Source: Phenylobacterium sp.
Lineage (GTDB): Bacteria; Pseudomonadota; Alphaproteobacteria; Caulobacterales; Caulobacteraceae
Assembly: GCF_004299445.1 (NCBI RefSeq)
Contig: NZ_SCTC01000053.1
Span: forward strand, 62,001-126,000
DNA length: 64,000 nt
Reading direction: 5' to 3'
The notes under the pieces are model-generated. The model was not told where the DNA came from and did not search any database. It worked only from the letters and a program-made list of their open reading frames with translations. Shown in pieces: positions 17,855-27,997 of this stretch. Both the position numbers and the translations under genes were made by a program. Position 1 is the stretch's first letter. Each line of letters opens with the position of its first letter.

Positions 17855-18490
17855 TCAGGACGAGGGCGGCGTCACATGGAACGGCTGGACCACGGCCTGG
17901 AATTCCGGGCGGGCTTCGCAGGCGGCGGCGTGTGACGCGAGCGCCGGCCAGTCGGACGCGGCATAGACCTCGGGCAGGGCTTCGCTGACGAACCGCAGCA
18001 CGCAGCCGACCGCGACGTCGGCGTGCCCGATCGTTTCGCCGAACCACCAAGGCCCGCTTCGCGCCGCCCGGTCGGCCTCCAGGGCGTCCAGCACGCCCGC
18101 GATCTGGGCCCGGCAGCGTTCGACCCACATCGGCGTCCCGCGCTGGTGGATCACTCGTTCGTAGACCAGGCTCACGGCCTTGTCGGCGAGGCCGGTCGCC
18201 AGCGCGATCGTCTTCAGGGCCTGCCGCCGGTCCAGGCCCGAGGCGGCGATCAGGGCGCGGTCGCGGCCCGCCTGCTCGTCCAGCCAGTCGAGGATCGCGC
18301 CGCTCTCGAACAGCGCCTCGCCGTCGTCCGCGATCAGGGTGGGCACTCTTCGCAAGGGGTTGTGCGCGGCCAGCCGCTCGGCGTCGCCGAACACCGACCA
18401 CGGCCGGTGCTCGTAGTCGAAGCCATAGAGCCGCAGCGCCACGGCCACGCGGCGCACGAACGGGCTGTCGTATTGTCCGATCAGGATCAT
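17855..18490 (-). CDS. glutathione S-transferase
   Basis: A 211-residue GST from the ATG at 18490. The N-terminal thioredoxin fold has 'SPFVRRVAVALRLYG', 'NPLRRVPTLIADDGEALFES' (cis-Pro and the ES glutathione-binding turn), and the C-terminal helical domain has 'GETIGHADVAVGCVLRF'. It is divergent from the CitMHS gene. The 22 residues upstream of this Met in the open frame lack conservation, so the internal ATG is preferred. Confidence 0.88.
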   Translation of the reverse strand: MILIGQYDSPFVRRVAVALRLYGFDYEHRPWSVFGDAERLAAHNPLRRVPTLIADDGEALFESGAILDWLDEQAGRDRALIAASGLDRRQALKTIALATGLADKAVSLVYERVIHQRGTPMWVERCRAQIAGVLDALEADRAARSGPWWFGETIGHADVAVGCVLRFVSEALPEVYAASDWPALASHAAACEARPEFQAVVQPFHVTPPSS

Positions 18491-18618
18491 CGCGGCTCCC
18501 CCAGGCTGTCGCATCCACGGATATGGGCGTCGGGCGGGGCCGGGAAAGGGCCACATGTGTGGAATCCGGCTATGGATATTTCATCGCGTAGCCATTTCGG
18601 GGGACGGAGCCCGCGCGC

Positions 18619-19953
18619 ATGAGTCTCGCCATCCTGGGCTTCGCGATGGTGGCCGCGTTCATGACGCTGATCATGACCGGGCGCCTCGCCCCCGTGGTCG
18701 CCCTGATCATCACGCCCATCGTCTTCGGCCTGCTGGCCGGCTACGGCCTGGACCTCGGCCCGATGATGCTGGAGGGCGTGAAGAAGATCGCGCCCACCGG
18801 CGTGATGATCATGTTCGCCATCCTCTATTTCGGCGTGATGATCGACGCCGGCCTGTTCGACCCGGCCGTGCGCCGTCTGATCGCCATCGTCCACGGCGAC
18901 CCGGTGCGGGTGGTGATCGGCACGGTGGTGCTGGCGGTGCTGGTGTCGCTGGATGGCGACGGCTCGACGACCTACATGGTGACCGTCGCCGCCATGCTGC
19001 CGCTCTACCGGCGAATGGGGCTCAATCCGCTGATCATGGCGTGCCTGGTGATGCTCTCCAGCGGGGTGATGAACCTGACGCCTTGGGGCGGGCCCACGGC
19101 GCGGGCGGCCACGGCGCTGCAGCTGGACGCTGGCGCGCTGTTCCTGCCTATGGTCCCGGCGATGGCGACGGCGGTGGGCTTCCTGCTGCTGCTGGCCTGG
19201 CTCTATGGGCGCGCGGAACGCAAGCGGCTGGGCGCCCTGCGGATCGACGCCCACAATCCGCCGGGCGGCTTCGACGACCTGACGCTGACCGCGGACGGCG
19301 GCGTCACGGTCTCGTCCGATCCCGCCGCGCTGCGCCCGCGGCTGCTGATCGTCAACGCCGCGCTGACCGTGGGACTGCTCGCGGCGCTGGTCTCAGGCGC
19401 CGTCCCGCTGCCGATCCTCTTCATGACCGGCTTCGCGGTCGCCACCCTGATCAACTACCCGAAGCCGGCGGACCTGCGGGCCCGCATCGCCGCGCACGCC
19501 CCGAACGTCATCGCCATGACGGCGCTGATCTTCGCCGCGGGCGTGTTCACCGGCGTTCTCTCGGGAACCGGCATGGCCGAGGCGATGCCGCAGAGCCTGA
19601 TCGCGATGATCCCGCCGGCCATGGGCCCCTACATGGCGCCGATCACCGCGGCGCTCAGCCTGCCGATGACGTTCTTCGTCTCGAACGACGCGTTCTACTT
19701 CGGCGTCCTGCCGGTGCTGGCCGAGGCGGGCGCGCAGTACGGGGTCTCCAAGGCGGCCATCGGCGCGGCCTCGCTGGTGGGTCAGCCGTTCCACCTTCTC
19801 AGCCCCCTGGTGCCGTCCACTTACCTGCTGGTCAGCCTGATCGGTGTCGAGTTCGCCGCCCATCAGCGCTTCACCTTCATCTGGGCCATCGCGACCTGCG
19901 CCGTCATGGCCGTCGCGGCGATGCTGTTCGGGGTGTTCCCGTTCCGGGCTTGA
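18619..19953 (+). CDS. CitMHS-family citrate-Mg2+:H+ symporter
   Basis: A 444-residue polytopic membrane protein with about 11-12 hydrophobic segments. Features of the family include 'LAPVVALIITPIVFGLLAG', 'SLDGDGSTTYMVTVAAMLPLY' and 'LTPWGGPTARAATAL'. Members import divalent-metal citrate complexes with protons. It is preceded by an 8-base spaced Shine-Dalgarno (gggggacgga). Confidence 0.9.
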   Translation: MSLAILGFAMVAAFMTLIMTGRLAPVVALIITPIVFGLLAGYGLDLGPMMLEGVKKIAPTGVMIMFAILYFGVMIDAGLFDPAVRRLIAIVHGDPVRVVIGTVVLAVLVSLDGDGSTTYMVTVAAMLPLYRRMGLNPLIMACLVMLSSGVMNLTPWGGPTARAATALQLDAGALFLPMVPAMATAVGFLLLLAWLYGRAERKRLGALRIDAHNPPGGFDDLTLTADGGVTVSSDPAALRPRLLIVNAALTVGLLAALVSGAVPLPILFMTGFAVATLINYPKPADLRARIAAHAPNVIAMTALIFAAGVFTGVLSGTGMAEAMPQSLIAMIPPAMGPYMAPITAALSLPMTFFVSNDAFYFGVLPVLAEAGAQYGVSKAAIGAASLVGQPFHLLSPLVPSTYLLVSLIGVEFAAHQRFTFIWAIATCAVMAVAAMLFGVFPFRA

Positions 19954-20019
19954 GACGAGGCCGCGCCGATCTGCGACGCGGCCGCGACGAGGTCTGAGAC
20001 CACTCCGCCGTCCGGAAAC

Positions 20020-21438
20020 TCACCCCTTCATGTCCTCGAGTTCAACGCCCCGCGTCTCATGCACCAGGGCGCGGACGAAGAAGAACGAAATAACCGCGAA
20101 CGCGGCGTAGGCGAGATAGGTGGGAGCAAGTCCCGGCGTCACCACCAGCGACGGGAAGCTCACCGACACCGCCGCATTTGCGATCCACTGCGCGAACCCC
20201 GCCACGGCCAGTCCCGAGCCGCGGATCTGATTCGGGAACATCTCGCCCAGCATGACCCACATCACCGGGCCCCAGCTCACGTTGAAGAACACCACGTAGA
20301 GGTTGGCCGCGACCAGCGCGATGACGCCGTTGTTGCCCGGCAGGATGACGCCGGTCTCGCCGGGGATCGCCGTCGAGAAGGCGTAGGCGACGGTCGCCAG
20401 GGTCACCGCCATGCCCGCCGAGCCGATCAGCAGCAGGGGTTTGCGCCCGGTCCAGTCGACGAGGGCGATGGCCACCAGGCAGGCCGCGATCGACAGGCTG
20501 CCCGACAGGATGTTGACCAACAGGGCCTGATCCTCGGTGAAGCCCACCGCCTCCCAGAGCGTCGCGCCATAGTAGAAGACCACGTTGATGCCGACGAACT
20601 GCTGGAAGACCGCAAGGCCGATGCCGGCCCAGAGGATGGGGCGGACCTTGCCGGTGGTCTTGTCGATCAGATCCGACAGTTTCGGACGATGGTGGTCGGC
20701 CGCGAGGCTGTCGCGGATCTCGGCGATCTTGCGGTCCGCTTCGGCCGCGCCGAACAGCCTGGTGAGCACGTCGCGAGCCTGGGGTTCGAGACCCTTGATG
20801 ACCAGGAAGCGCGGGCTCTCCGGGATGGCGAGCAGGGCCAGCAGGTAGATGGCGGCCGGCGCGGCCTGCAGCCAGAACATCCAGCGCCAGGCGGGATAGC
20901 CCATCCAGAGCGGAGCCGTGGAACCGCCGGCGAACTTCGCCAGCGCATAGTTCGCCACGAACGCGCCGGTCAGGCCGGTGATGATCATGACCTGCTGGAT
21001 GCTCGAGAGCCGGCCGCGCACGTTGGCGGGGGTGACTTCCGAGATGTAGACCGGCGAGGTGACGCTCGCGGCGCCGACCCCGAGGCCGCCGATGATCCGA
21101 CCGACGATGAAGGCGGCCGAGCTGTCGGCCGCGCCCGCGAGCAGGGCGCTCACCAGAAACAGGCCGGCGGCCACGAGCATCACGCCGCGCCTGCCGATGA
21201 TGTCAGCCAGCCGCCCTGCGCCGAAAGCGCCGACCGCCGAGCCTACGAGAATCGCGCCGACGTTGATGCCGACGCCGAGGCGGTCCAGTCCGAACGCAGC
21301 TTCCAGGCCCTTCTGGGTGCCGTTGATCGCGCCACTGTCGTAGCCGAACATGAAGCCGCCGATGGTCGCGACGGCGACGACGGTGGTGATGAAGGCGAAG
21401 TTGGTGCGACCGACTTCGCCTGGCCCCTGAGCTTGCAT
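20020..21438 (-). CDS. MFS sugar porter, probable xylose:H+ symporter
   Basis: A 472-residue, 12-helix major facilitator of the sugar porter family. Motifs: 'GGFMFGYDSGAINGTQKG' in helix 1, 'ADIIGRRGVM' in loop 2-3, 'PESPRFLV' before the central loop, and 'QFVGINVVFYYG' in helix 7. It is the last gene of the xylB-xylA-regulator-transporter set, 22 bases after the LacI-type gene, so xylose is the likely substrate. No second operator is visible before it. Confidence 0.88.
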   Translation of the reverse strand: MQAQGPGEVGRTNFAFITTVVAVATIGGFMFGYDSGAINGTQKGLEAAFGLDRLGVGINVGAILVGSAVGAFGAGRLADIIGRRGVMLVAAGLFLVSALLAGAADSSAAFIVGRIIGGLGVGAASVTSPVYISEVTPANVRGRLSSIQQVMIITGLTGAFVANYALAKFAGGSTAPLWMGYPAWRWMFWLQAAPAAIYLLALLAIPESPRFLVIKGLEPQARDVLTRLFGAAEADRKIAEIRDSLAADHHRPKLSDLIDKTTGKVRPILWAGIGLAVFQQFVGINVVFYYGATLWEAVGFTEDQALLVNILSGSLSIAACLVAIALVDWTGRKPLLLIGSAGMAVTLATVAYAFSTAIPGETGVILPGNNGVIALVAANLYVVFFNVSWGPVMWVMLGEMFPNQIRGSGLAVAGFAQWIANAAVSVSFPSLVVTPGLAPTYLAYAAFAVISFFFVRALVHETRGVELEDMKG

Positions 21439-21460
21439 GGTCGTCCCCCTGTTCTCGTTG

Positions 21461-22507
21461 TCATTGTGAAATGGCGGCCACCGACTGGCGTTCGATGATG
21501 GCGTGCGGCAGGACGCGGCATTCGGGCTCCGGCCGCCGGCCGGCGCGCAGCCGCCGTGCAGCCTCGGCGAGGAGCGCGACAGCGGCCTGCGCCATGTCGG
21601 CGACCGGCTGACGCACGGTGGTCAGCGTCGGCAGGATGGTGGTGGCGAGGGGCGTGTCATCGAAGCCGCACACGCTGACGTCGCCGGGAACGTCCAGGTG
21701 GCGGCGATGGGCCGTGGCGATGACGGCGGCGGCCATGTCGTCGTTGCTGGCGAAGATGGCGGTGGGCCGCGAGGCCAGGCGCAACAGGGTGTCGGCGGCG
21801 ATCAGGCCCGAACCGTACGAGAAGTCGCCCTGCGCGATCAGGGCGTCGTCGCAAGGGATGCCTGCTTCCGCCAGGCTGGCGCGATAGCCGTTGAGGCGTC
21901 GGGTGCTGGTCGTCTGGTTTGCGGCGCCCACGATGAAGCCGATGCGGCGGTGGCCCTTCGCGATCAGGGTCCGGGTCATGTCCGCGGCGGCGGCGGCGTC
22001 ATCGACTGTGACCGCGAACGCGCCGTCGACCGGGGCGCCGGTGGCGAGCTGGACGATGGGCAGGCCCGCGGCGAGCAGGCGGTCGACGAGGTCCGGCGCA
22101 TCGCAGAACGGCGGCGGCAGGACCACGCCGTCGATGTGTGTCGCCCGCAAGTGCTCGACCATTCCCGCCGCATCGTAGCCCTGCACGCAGTTCTCGAGCA
22201 TCAACTGGACGTCGGCGCGGCTCGCCTCGGCCAGGCAGCCCAGGAGCACCTCGCTGAGGTAGGCCGAGCTGGGGTTGCCGTAGACGAGGCCGATGCGCGT
22301 GCGCACGGCGCCGGCCAGCACGCGGGCGGCCGGGTTCGGGATGTAGTTGAGCCGCGCGATGGCGGCGTCGACGCGTTCGCGGGTTTCGTCCCGCACCCGG
22401 GCGTCGCGGTTGATGACGCGGCTGACCGTCATGGCCGACACACCGGCGGCGTCGGCCACGTCGCTGATGGTGGGCGCGACGCCCACGCGTCTGAAGCCCT
22501 TCGTCAT
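21461..22507 (-). CDS. LacI-family regulator of the xylose cluster
   Basis: A 348-residue repressor with an N-terminal LacI helix-turn-helix ('[20 protein letters not shown]') and a periplasmic-binding-like ligand domain ('[20 protein letters not shown]', '[11 protein letters not shown]'). The start at 22507 overlaps the xylA stop by four bases. It probably represses xylB-xylA-xylR-transporter by binding the palindrome at 25297-25310; xylose or xylulose as inducer is an inference. Confidence 0.9.
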   Translation of the reverse strand: MTKGFRRVGVAPTISDVADAAGVSAMTVSRVINRDARVRDETRERVDAAIARLNYIPNPAARVLAGAVRTRIGLVYGNPSSAYLSEVLLGCLAEASRADVQLMLENCVQGYDAAGMVEHLRATHIDGVVLPPPFCDAPDLVDRLLAAGLPIVQLATGAPVDGAFAVTVDDAAAAADMTRTLIAKGHRRIGFIVGAANQTTSTRRLNGYRASLAEAGIPCDDALIAQGDFSYGSGLIAADTLLRLASRPTAIFASNDDMAAAVIATAHRRHLDVPGDVSVCGFDDTPLATTILPTLTTVRQPVADMAQAAVALLAEAARRLRAGRRPEPECRVLPHAIIERQSVAAISQ

Positions 22508-23811
22508 CCCGCCCGGCTGACCAGGTTCTCGAGCCACTCCTGGCGGCCCGAACGGGGCCTGGGCGCAAGGTCGCGCGCCAGTGCGGTGTCGGCGGCCTCG
22601 GCCAGCGAACCCGTGGTCAACGCCCTGCCCAGCGGGCCGTCCCAGGCTGCGTATCGGTCGTTGCGGAACGCGTCGAGCTTGCCCTCTTCGATGATTGCGG
22701 CGGCGCGCAGGAGGCCGCGCGCGACCACATCCATGGCGCCGACGTGCCCGTGCAACAGGTCGATCGGCTCGATGCTCTGGCGGCGCACCTTGGCGTCGAA
22801 GTTGAAGCCGCCGGTCGTGAAGCCGCCGGCCCGTAGGATCTCGATCATCGCCAGCGTCAGCTCCTCCACCGAGTTGGGGAATTGATCGGTGTCCCAGCCG
22901 TTCTGCGGATCGCCGCGATTGGCGTCGATGGAGCCGAAGATGCCGAGCGCCCGAGCCATGGCGATCTCATGCTCGAAGCTGTGGCCCGACAGCGTGGCAT
23001 GGTTCGCCTCGATGTTGACCTTCACCTCGCCTTCCAGCCCGTAGCGCTTGAGGAAGCCGAACACGCTGGCGGTGTCGAAGTCGTACTGGTGCTTGGTGGG
23101 TTCGTGCGGCTTGGGTTCGATGAGGATCGCGCCGGAAAAGCCGATCTTATGCTTGTGCTCGACGACCATCGTCAGAAAGCGGCCGAAGTTGTCGAGTTCG
23201 CGCGAAAGGTCGGTGTTGAGGAGGGTGTCGTATCCCTCGCGTCCGCCCCACAGGACATAGTTCGCACCGCCCAGACGGTGTGTCGCCTCCAGCGCTTCGC
23301 GGACTTGCAGGGCGGCCCAGGCGAAGACTTCCGGGTCCGGACTGGTGGCGGCGCCGGCGGCATAGCGGGGGTGGCCGAAGAGGTTCGCGGTGCCCCAGAG
23401 CAGCTTGCGTTTCGTCTGGGTCTGCAGGCGTTCCAGGTCGTCGACGGCCTCGGCGAACTGACGCTTGTAGCTGGCCGTATCCGTCGCGTCGGCCATCACA
23501 TCGACGTCGTGGAAACAGTAGAAGGGCGCGCCCAGCTTCTCGAAGAAGTTGAAGGCTGCGGCGCGTTTCGCGGCGGCCGCGCCGCTGTCGTTGGCGCCTG
23601 CGTGCCAGGGCCGGTCGAACGTGCCGGCGCCGAAGACGTCGGAGCCCGGCCAGCAGAACGAGTGCCAGAAGCAGACGGCGAAGCGCAGGTGATCCTCCAT
23701 CCGTTTCCCCAGCACCACGCGGTCCGGATCGTACCAGCGGAAGGCCAGGTCGTCGGTGGCCTCCGGCCCCGCGTAGCGGACCGTCGGCAGATCGGCGAAG
23801 TAGTCGGTCAT
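22504..23811 (-). CDS. xylA: xylose isomerase
   Basis: A 435-residue enzyme converting D-xylose to D-xylulose. The catalytic His lies in '[11 protein letters not shown]' near residue 103. Metal ligands are in '[19 protein letters not shown]' and in '[20 protein letters not shown]'. Length is normal for the large class II isomerase family. It overlaps xylB and the regulator gene by four bases each, so the three are one transcription unit. Confidence 0.96.
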   Translation of the reverse strand: MTDYFADLPTVRYAGPEATDDLAFRWYDPDRVVLGKRMEDHLRFAVCFWHSFCWPGSDVFGAGTFDRPWHAGANDSGAAAAKRAAAFNFFEKLGAPFYCFHDVDVMADATDTASYKRQFAEAVDDLERLQTQTKRKLLWGTANLFGHPRYAAGAATSPDPEVFAWAALQVREALEATHRLGGANYVLWGGREGYDTLLNTDLSRELDNFGRFLTMVVEHKHKIGFSGAILIEPKPHEPTKHQYDFDTASVFGFLKRYGLEGEVKVNIEANHATLSGHSFEHEIAMARALGIFGSIDANRGDPQNGWDTDQFPNSVEELTLAMIEILRAGGFTTGGFNFDAKVRRQSIEPIDLLHGHVGAMDVVARGLLRAAAIIEEGKLDAFRNDRYAAWDGPLGRALTTGSLAEAADTALARDLAPRPRSGRQEWLENLVSRAG

Positions 23812-25259
23812 GAAGTGGCCTCTGGGCGGATGCGGGGATAGGCGGCGCGGAACGCGGGCCGCTTGGCGGCCAGGCGATCGCGCAGGTCAGGCTCGGGCTC
23901 GACGGTGCGGGCGACGGGCGGGGCGGTGAAAATGTCGGCGATGGCGGCCGGCTCGATCGCGGCATGGGCCAGGCGTGCGGCGCCCAGAGCGGGGCCGACT
24001 TCGCCGCCGTCGAGGTAGACCAGGGGCATATCGAGCGCCGCGGCAAGGACGCGACCCCAGTACGCCGATCGGGCGCCCCCGCCGATGACGGCGAGCCGCT
24101 GGACCTGCGAGCCGGCCTCGCGGATGGCGTCGAGGCCGTCGGCCAGGGTGAAGGCCACGCCCTCCAGAACCGCCTGCGACAGGCGGCCGGCGTCGGTGTC
24201 GTGGTCGAGGCCCAGGAAGGCCCCACGGACGTGCGGGTCGTTGTGTGGCGTCCGCTCGCCGGAAAGGTAGGGCAGAAAGAGCTCGGCGCCCGCCCCGACG
24301 CCGCTGGCCTCGGCGCGCTGGAACACCTCTCCCGGACCGGACGCGCCGGTGAGCGCGGCGACCCAGTCGACGCAGGACGCCGCGCTGAGATGGACCGCCA
24401 TCTGATGCCAGACGCCGGGCAGGCAGTGGCAGAAGGCGTGAACCCCGCGGGCAGGATTGGCGCGGAAGGTCTCGGTGGCGACGAAGATCACGCCCGACGT
24501 GCCCAGCGACAGCAGGGCCTGGCCCTCGCGGGCGACGCCGACCCCGGCGGCGCCGGCGGCGTTGTCGCCGCCACCGGCCGCCACGGAAACCTGCGCCACG
24601 CCCCACAGCGCGGCCGCCTCGCGGCTGAGCCGGCCGGTCGCCTCCGTGCCTTCATACAGGCTGGGCATTTGGCCGGGGGTGAGTCCGGTCGCGGCCAGCA
24701 GCGGTTCGCTCCAGGCCCGCTTCCCGACGTCCAGCCACAGGGTCCCTGCGCTGTCGGACAGGTCGGAGGCCGCGTCGCCCGTCAGCTTCAGCCTCACGTA
24801 GTCCTTGGGGAGCAGGACGCGGCGGATCTGACGGAAGACCTCGGGCTCGTGCTTGCGGACCCATGCGAGTTTCGGGGCCGTGAAACCCGGCATGGCCGCG
24901 TTGCCGCTGATCGTTCGCAAGTCCGGACAGGCCGCTTCAAGCTCGCCGCATTCGGCGAAGCTGCGGCCGTCGTTCCAGAGGATGGCAGGACGCAGGGGCC
25001 GATCGTCTGCGCCCAGCAGGGTGGCCCCGTGCATCTGGCCTGCGAGGCCGATCGCGCGGACCTTGCGGCGAAGGGCGGGATCGAGCTGGCCCACCGCCTT
25101 CGTCGCGGCGTCCCACCAGTCGTCAGCCGCCTGCTCGGACCAAAGCGGGCGCGGGCGCGAGACGGAGAGCTGGGCGCTCCCCTGGCCCGCCACGGCGCCG
25201 GCGTCGTCGAGCAGGACGGCCTTTACCCCGGAGGTCCCGATGTCCACGCCCAGGTACAT
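23808..25259 (-). CDS. xylB: xylulokinase
   Basis: A 483-residue FGGY-family sugar kinase. It opens with '[20 protein letters not shown]', and shows 'GQMHGATLL' for sugar binding, '[20 protein letters not shown]' and 'GGGARSAYW' for the ATP site. It phosphorylates D-xylulose for the pentose phosphate pathway. It is first in the operon, 37 bases from a LacI-type operator. Confidence 0.95.
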   Translation of the reverse strand: MYLGVDIGTSGVKAVLLDDAGAVAGQGSAQLSVSRPRPLWSEQAADDWWDAATKAVGQLDPALRRKVRAIGLAGQMHGATLLGADDRPLRPAILWNDGRSFAECGELEAACPDLRTISGNAAMPGFTAPKLAWVRKHEPEVFRQIRRVLLPKDYVRLKLTGDAASDLSDSAGTLWLDVGKRAWSEPLLAATGLTPGQMPSLYEGTEATGRLSREAAALWGVAQVSVAAGGGDNAAGAAGVGVAREGQALLSLGTSGVIFVATETFRANPARGVHAFCHCLPGVWHQMAVHLSAASCVDWVAALTGASGPGEVFQRAEASGVGAGAELFLPYLSGERTPHNDPHVRGAFLGLDHDTDAGRLSQAVLEGVAFTLADGLDAIREAGSQVQRLAVIGGGARSAYWGRVLAAALDMPLVYLDGGEVGPALGAARLAHAAIEPAAIADIFTAPPVARTVEPEPDLRDRLAAKRPAFRAAYPRIRPEATS

Positions 25260-25296
25260 CCGCCTGCGCCCCTCCGCGTTTCCGTCCCTTCGTTGA

Positions 25297-25310
25297 TGGT
25301 AGCGCTAACA
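25297..25310 (-). promoter_or_regulatory. LacI-type operator of the xyl operon
   Basis: The 14-mer tggtagcgctaaca is an almost perfect palindrome centred on gcgc, differing in one pair (G/T) from a fully symmetric tgttagcgctaaca. This is the usual LacI-family operator form. It lies 37 bases upstream of xylB, on the promoter side, and the operon encodes a LacI-type regulator. Confidence 0.8.
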
Positions 25311-25426
25311 TGGACCGCGGCGAGCGCCTAGACCGGATCTCATTCGAGACATCCTACGTGCAGACGAAGGCCCACTTCCGGCTCAGGCGCGGAAGCGCGG
25401 GTGGAGACTTCACTGGAAAGACCGGG

Positions 25427-25477
25427 AAAGAATGGTGGATGCGACAGGGATTGAACCTGTGACCCCCTCGGTGTGAA
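25427..25477. repeat. attL: left direct repeat of the integrated element (tRNA-Val 3' half)
   Basis: These 51 bases are identical to 60492-60542, with six more matches after one mismatch (to 25484). The segment corresponds to the tRNA-Val gene from the anticodon loop to the CCA end plus six bases of flank. The partner copy belongs to the complete tRNA gene, so this is the displaced duplicate left by site-specific integration. Confidence 0.92.
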
Positions 25478-25484
25478 AGAGGTG
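25433..25484 (-). pseudogene. truncated tRNA-Val copy at the island's left end
   Basis: Minus-strand bases reproduce the anticodon loop, the 3' anticodon stem, the T-arm and the acceptor 3' strand with CCA of tRNA-Val(CAC). The 5' half (acceptor, D-arm) is missing and one anticodon-stem base differs. It cannot form a tRNA. Confidence 0.85.
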
Positions 25485-25528
25485 GTGGAGGGAATTTCCT
25501 TGTTTCTGCCGGTTTCCAGAAGTTCGCA

Positions 25529-25548
25529 ATGTTATTGAAAAATAACAT
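25529..25548. other. AT-rich perfect inverted repeat near attL
   Basis: atgttatt (25529-25536) and aataacat (25541-25548) form a perfect 8-base stem with a gaaa loop. It lies between attL and the integrase gene. It may be a protein-binding site for the recombination complex or integrase autoregulation. There is no T-tract. Confidence 0.5.
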
Positions 25549-25607
25549 AAAGTAGAATTTTCCCGTTCCGGGAGTTCTTGTCCGTATGGCCTCATTTAGC
25601 TTGCTCT

Positions 25608-25624
25608 GGTATCGGAGTGGTATC
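25608..25624 (+). promoter_or_regulatory. candidate integrase arm sites, left
   Basis: Two ggtatc units start at 25608 and 25619, exactly 11 bases apart, each followed by gga. Similar ggtatc units occur inside the right end (60417-60447). Paired short repeats one helical turn apart near both att sites fit the arm-type binding sites of a tyrosine integrase. This is inference. Confidence 0.45.
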
Positions 25625-25669
25625 GGAGAAAAACCTCCGACACCAAGCTGTAGGCCTGAATCCCCGGCA

Positions 25670-26980
25670 ATGGAAACGCGAAACGCCCGCATTACGAAGC
25701 GCTCGGTCGATGCAACGCCGACGCCTAGCGAGGAGGCCGGTGAAACCCGGCTCTGGGACACTGACCTGAAGGGTTACTTTCTTCGGGTTTATCCGTCAGG
25801 GCGGCGCGTCTACGCCTTGAAGTACCGGATGGGCCCCTCCCAACGGATCTTCACGATCGGCGTTCACGGATCTCCTTACAATCCGGACACCGCCCGTGAT
25901 GCGGCTGAGACGGCGCTAAGGCGCATTGCTGATGGCGAGGACCCCGCCACGGAGAAGAAAGAGGCTCGCGCGGCTTTGACGGTCACCGCGCTCATCGACC
26001 GCTATATCGAGGAGGGGCCGGCCACGAAGCCCAGCAAGCGACAGAGCACCTGGGAGAATGACGCCTCCAACCTGAGGCGACACATCAAGCCACTGCTTGG
26101 CAGGAAGGTAGCCAACCAGGTGACGAAGGCGGAGGCTGCGAGAGCGATCCAGGACATTTCGGTCGGAAAGACAGCGGTCGACGAGAAGAGTCTCAAAAAG
26201 CGTGGTCGCGCCATCGTGAAAGGTGGCGCGGGCGTTGCGCGCCGGACAAGGATCACCGCTGCGGCAATGTTCTCGTGGGGCATGGAGCACGGGCTGGTTA
26301 AGTCCAACCCGTTCGCGTCGGTGAAGATGTCTGCCCCCCCGCAGCGGGAAAGGTTCCTGTCCCGTGGCGAGGCGGCCCGCCTATTCGCGGCCCTTGATGC
26401 GATGGTCGGCGAAGAGTCAGTCAACCCGGCGTTCTGTGACGCGATCCGCCTCCTCTTGCTAACCGGAGCGCGGAAGACCGAAATCCTCGGGCTCAAGTGG
26501 GGCGAAGTTGATATCGAGCGCAAAATCCTGCGCTTGCCGCCCGAACGCACCAAGGCCGGCGGGCAGAACGGTGAGCGTCGGATTATCCTGTCGTCGGCCG
26601 CCATCTCGATCCTGAAGGACCGGAAGCCGACCAAGGCAAAGGGCGAGGAATTCGTGTTCCCGGCGCTCCGGGGAGAAGGCCACATCGTGGGAATTCGGCG
26701 CGCGTTCGCGAAGGTTTGCGAGAGGGCGGAACTGACAGGCGTCCGCATCCACGACCTCCGGCACAGCTTCGCAAGCTTCGCGGTGGCTGACGGAGCTAGC
26801 CTTTTCCTTGTGGGCAAGCTCCTCGGTCACGCCAGCGCGCGGACCTCTGAGCGCTACGCCCACCTCAGCCGCGATCCTCTCCAAGATGCGGTGGCGGCAA
26901 TCGGGAACAGCCTGGTCCCCAATTCGGAGCCAGATGTAGATGAGGGGCCGGCGGCCAATTCCGCAGCCACCGGGCAATGA
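25670..26980 (+). CDS. int: tyrosine integrase (P4/DUF4102 type)
   Basis: A 436-residue integrase from the ATG at 25670. The N-terminal DUF4102-like domain ('LKGYFLRVYPSGRRVYALKY') is followed by a SAM-like core-binding domain (about 103-215) and the catalytic domain. The active-site residues are visible: Arg268 in TGARKTE, Lys295, His361 and Arg364 in HDLRHSF, His387 in LLGHAS, and Tyr396 in SERYAHL. It lies 190 bases inside attL and points into the island. It should catalyse integration at the tRNA-Val gene. The open frame extends upstream to 25586 but the internal ATG fits the family's usual start. Confidence 0.93.
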   Translation: METRNARITKRSVDATPTPSEEAGETRLWDTDLKGYFLRVYPSGRRVYALKYRMGPSQRIFTIGVHGSPYNPDTARDAAETALRRIADGEDPATEKKEARAALTVTALIDRYIEEGPATKPSKRQSTWENDASNLRRHIKPLLGRKVANQVTKAEAARAIQDISVGKTAVDEKSLKKRGRAIVKGGAGVARRTRITAAAMFSWGMEHGLVKSNPFASVKMSAPPQRERFLSRGEAARLFAALDAMVGEESVNPAFCDAIRLLLLTGARKTEILGLKWGEVDIERKILRLPPERTKAGGQNGERRIILSSAAISILKDRKPTKAKGEEFVFPALRGEGHIVGIRRAFAKVCERAELTGVRIHDLRHSFASFAVADGASLFLVGKLLGHASARTSERYAHLSRDPLQDAVAAIGNSLVPNSEPDVDEGPAANSAATGQ

Positions 26981-27978
26981 TGGAGGAAGGCCGCGTGCGG
27001 GAGTTCGCGAGCGCTCTTCTGGCCCGTGTCCGCATGGGGCAGCTAGCGCCTGAAGAAGCCGACGAAGCGGCCTTCGAGGCTGGCCTCGGCTCACTTTCAA
27101 GGGTGCCATCTCCAGAGGAGTATTGGCCAACCTCGAAGCCCCACTGGACCTTGCCCATGGTGCTTGCCTGGATAGCGTGGCGCACCTTCAGCGAGGTTCG
27201 TGAGTGGGACGCCGAGTACGTTCCCATGCGCCTGGACTGGGGCCCCCTCGAACCGCAGGGTAGCATGAAGGCCGATTCCGGCTACGGGCTCTTCAGGCGC
27301 AAGCGCCCTACATCTGCGCAGTTCTTGAAGTGGGGCGGAAGGCGCTTCGGCCCTTGGATCATGGGTGGCGATGGACGCCCGGCCGTATTCGCCGAGGCCA
27401 CACCAGCGGACGCCATGCTGCTGATGCGACGATCGTTGGAAGACGGCGAGTTGGTCGCTCACGGCCTGCGCCGGGTGGACGCGGCTCGCGTCGAGATACC
27501 TGCCCGTGAGTGGATGAACATGCAGATCGTATCGGATCGCGATGGCGGTGAAGAGCTGCGCTGCGGCAGCGGGCCGAATCCGATCTCCTATCGTGATGCC
27601 CTGTTCCTGCGCAGCTCGGTGCTGTCAATTTGGCTAAACCACGCACGTTCCGGGCTGCCCGAACGTTCCGACCCTGAGCTGACCCGAGTGATCGAAGATC
27701 CGGCGATAAGGCGGGCAGTCTTCGAGAAGGTGAAGGCTGAAGCGCTTTTCGATAACCAGCCGCGCACCAAGGCAAAGTCGCGGGGACTAAAGGACGGTGA
27801 TCTTCCCGCGCTGATCGCCGTTATCAAACAAAGCGTCTCCGATGGACATGGATTGCTCACCTTCGACGAGACCGTCGAATGGGGCGAGGACGAAGGCCTT
27901 AGTCGCGAAAGCGTGCGAACGTTGCGCCGGCGGTTGCCGGCCAATCTAAAGCGATCGAACACCGACTGGCGTCGCTAA
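26977..27978 (+). CDS. hypothetical island protein
   Basis: A 333-residue protein starting in an ATGATGG overlap with the integrase stop, so probably co-translated. I recognise no family. It is rich in Trp and Arg in the first half ('EYWPTSKPHWTLPMVLAWIA', 'WGPLEPQG'), and the last 60 residues look like a helix-turn-helix ('LTFDETVEWGEDEGLSRESV'), so DNA binding is possible. Similar proteins may accompany integrases in alphaproteobacterial islands, but I cannot verify this. Confidence 0.65.
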   Translation: MMEEGRVREFASALLARVRMGQLAPEEADEAAFEAGLGSLSRVPSPEEYWPTSKPHWTLPMVLAWIAWRTFSEVREWDAEYVPMRLDWGPLEPQGSMKADSGYGLFRRKRPTSAQFLKWGGRRFGPWIMGGDGRPAVFAEATPADAMLLMRRSLEDGELVAHGLRRVDAARVEIPAREWMNMQIVSDRDGGEELRCGSGPNPISYRDALFLRSSVLSIWLNHARSGLPERSDPELTRVIEDPAIRRAVFEKVKAEALFDNQPRTKAKSRGLKDGDLPALIAVIKQSVSDGHGLLTFDETVEWGEDEGLSRESVRTLRRRLPANLKRSNTDWRR

Positions 27979-27997
27979 GCAGCCTGGCGGCTAATTC

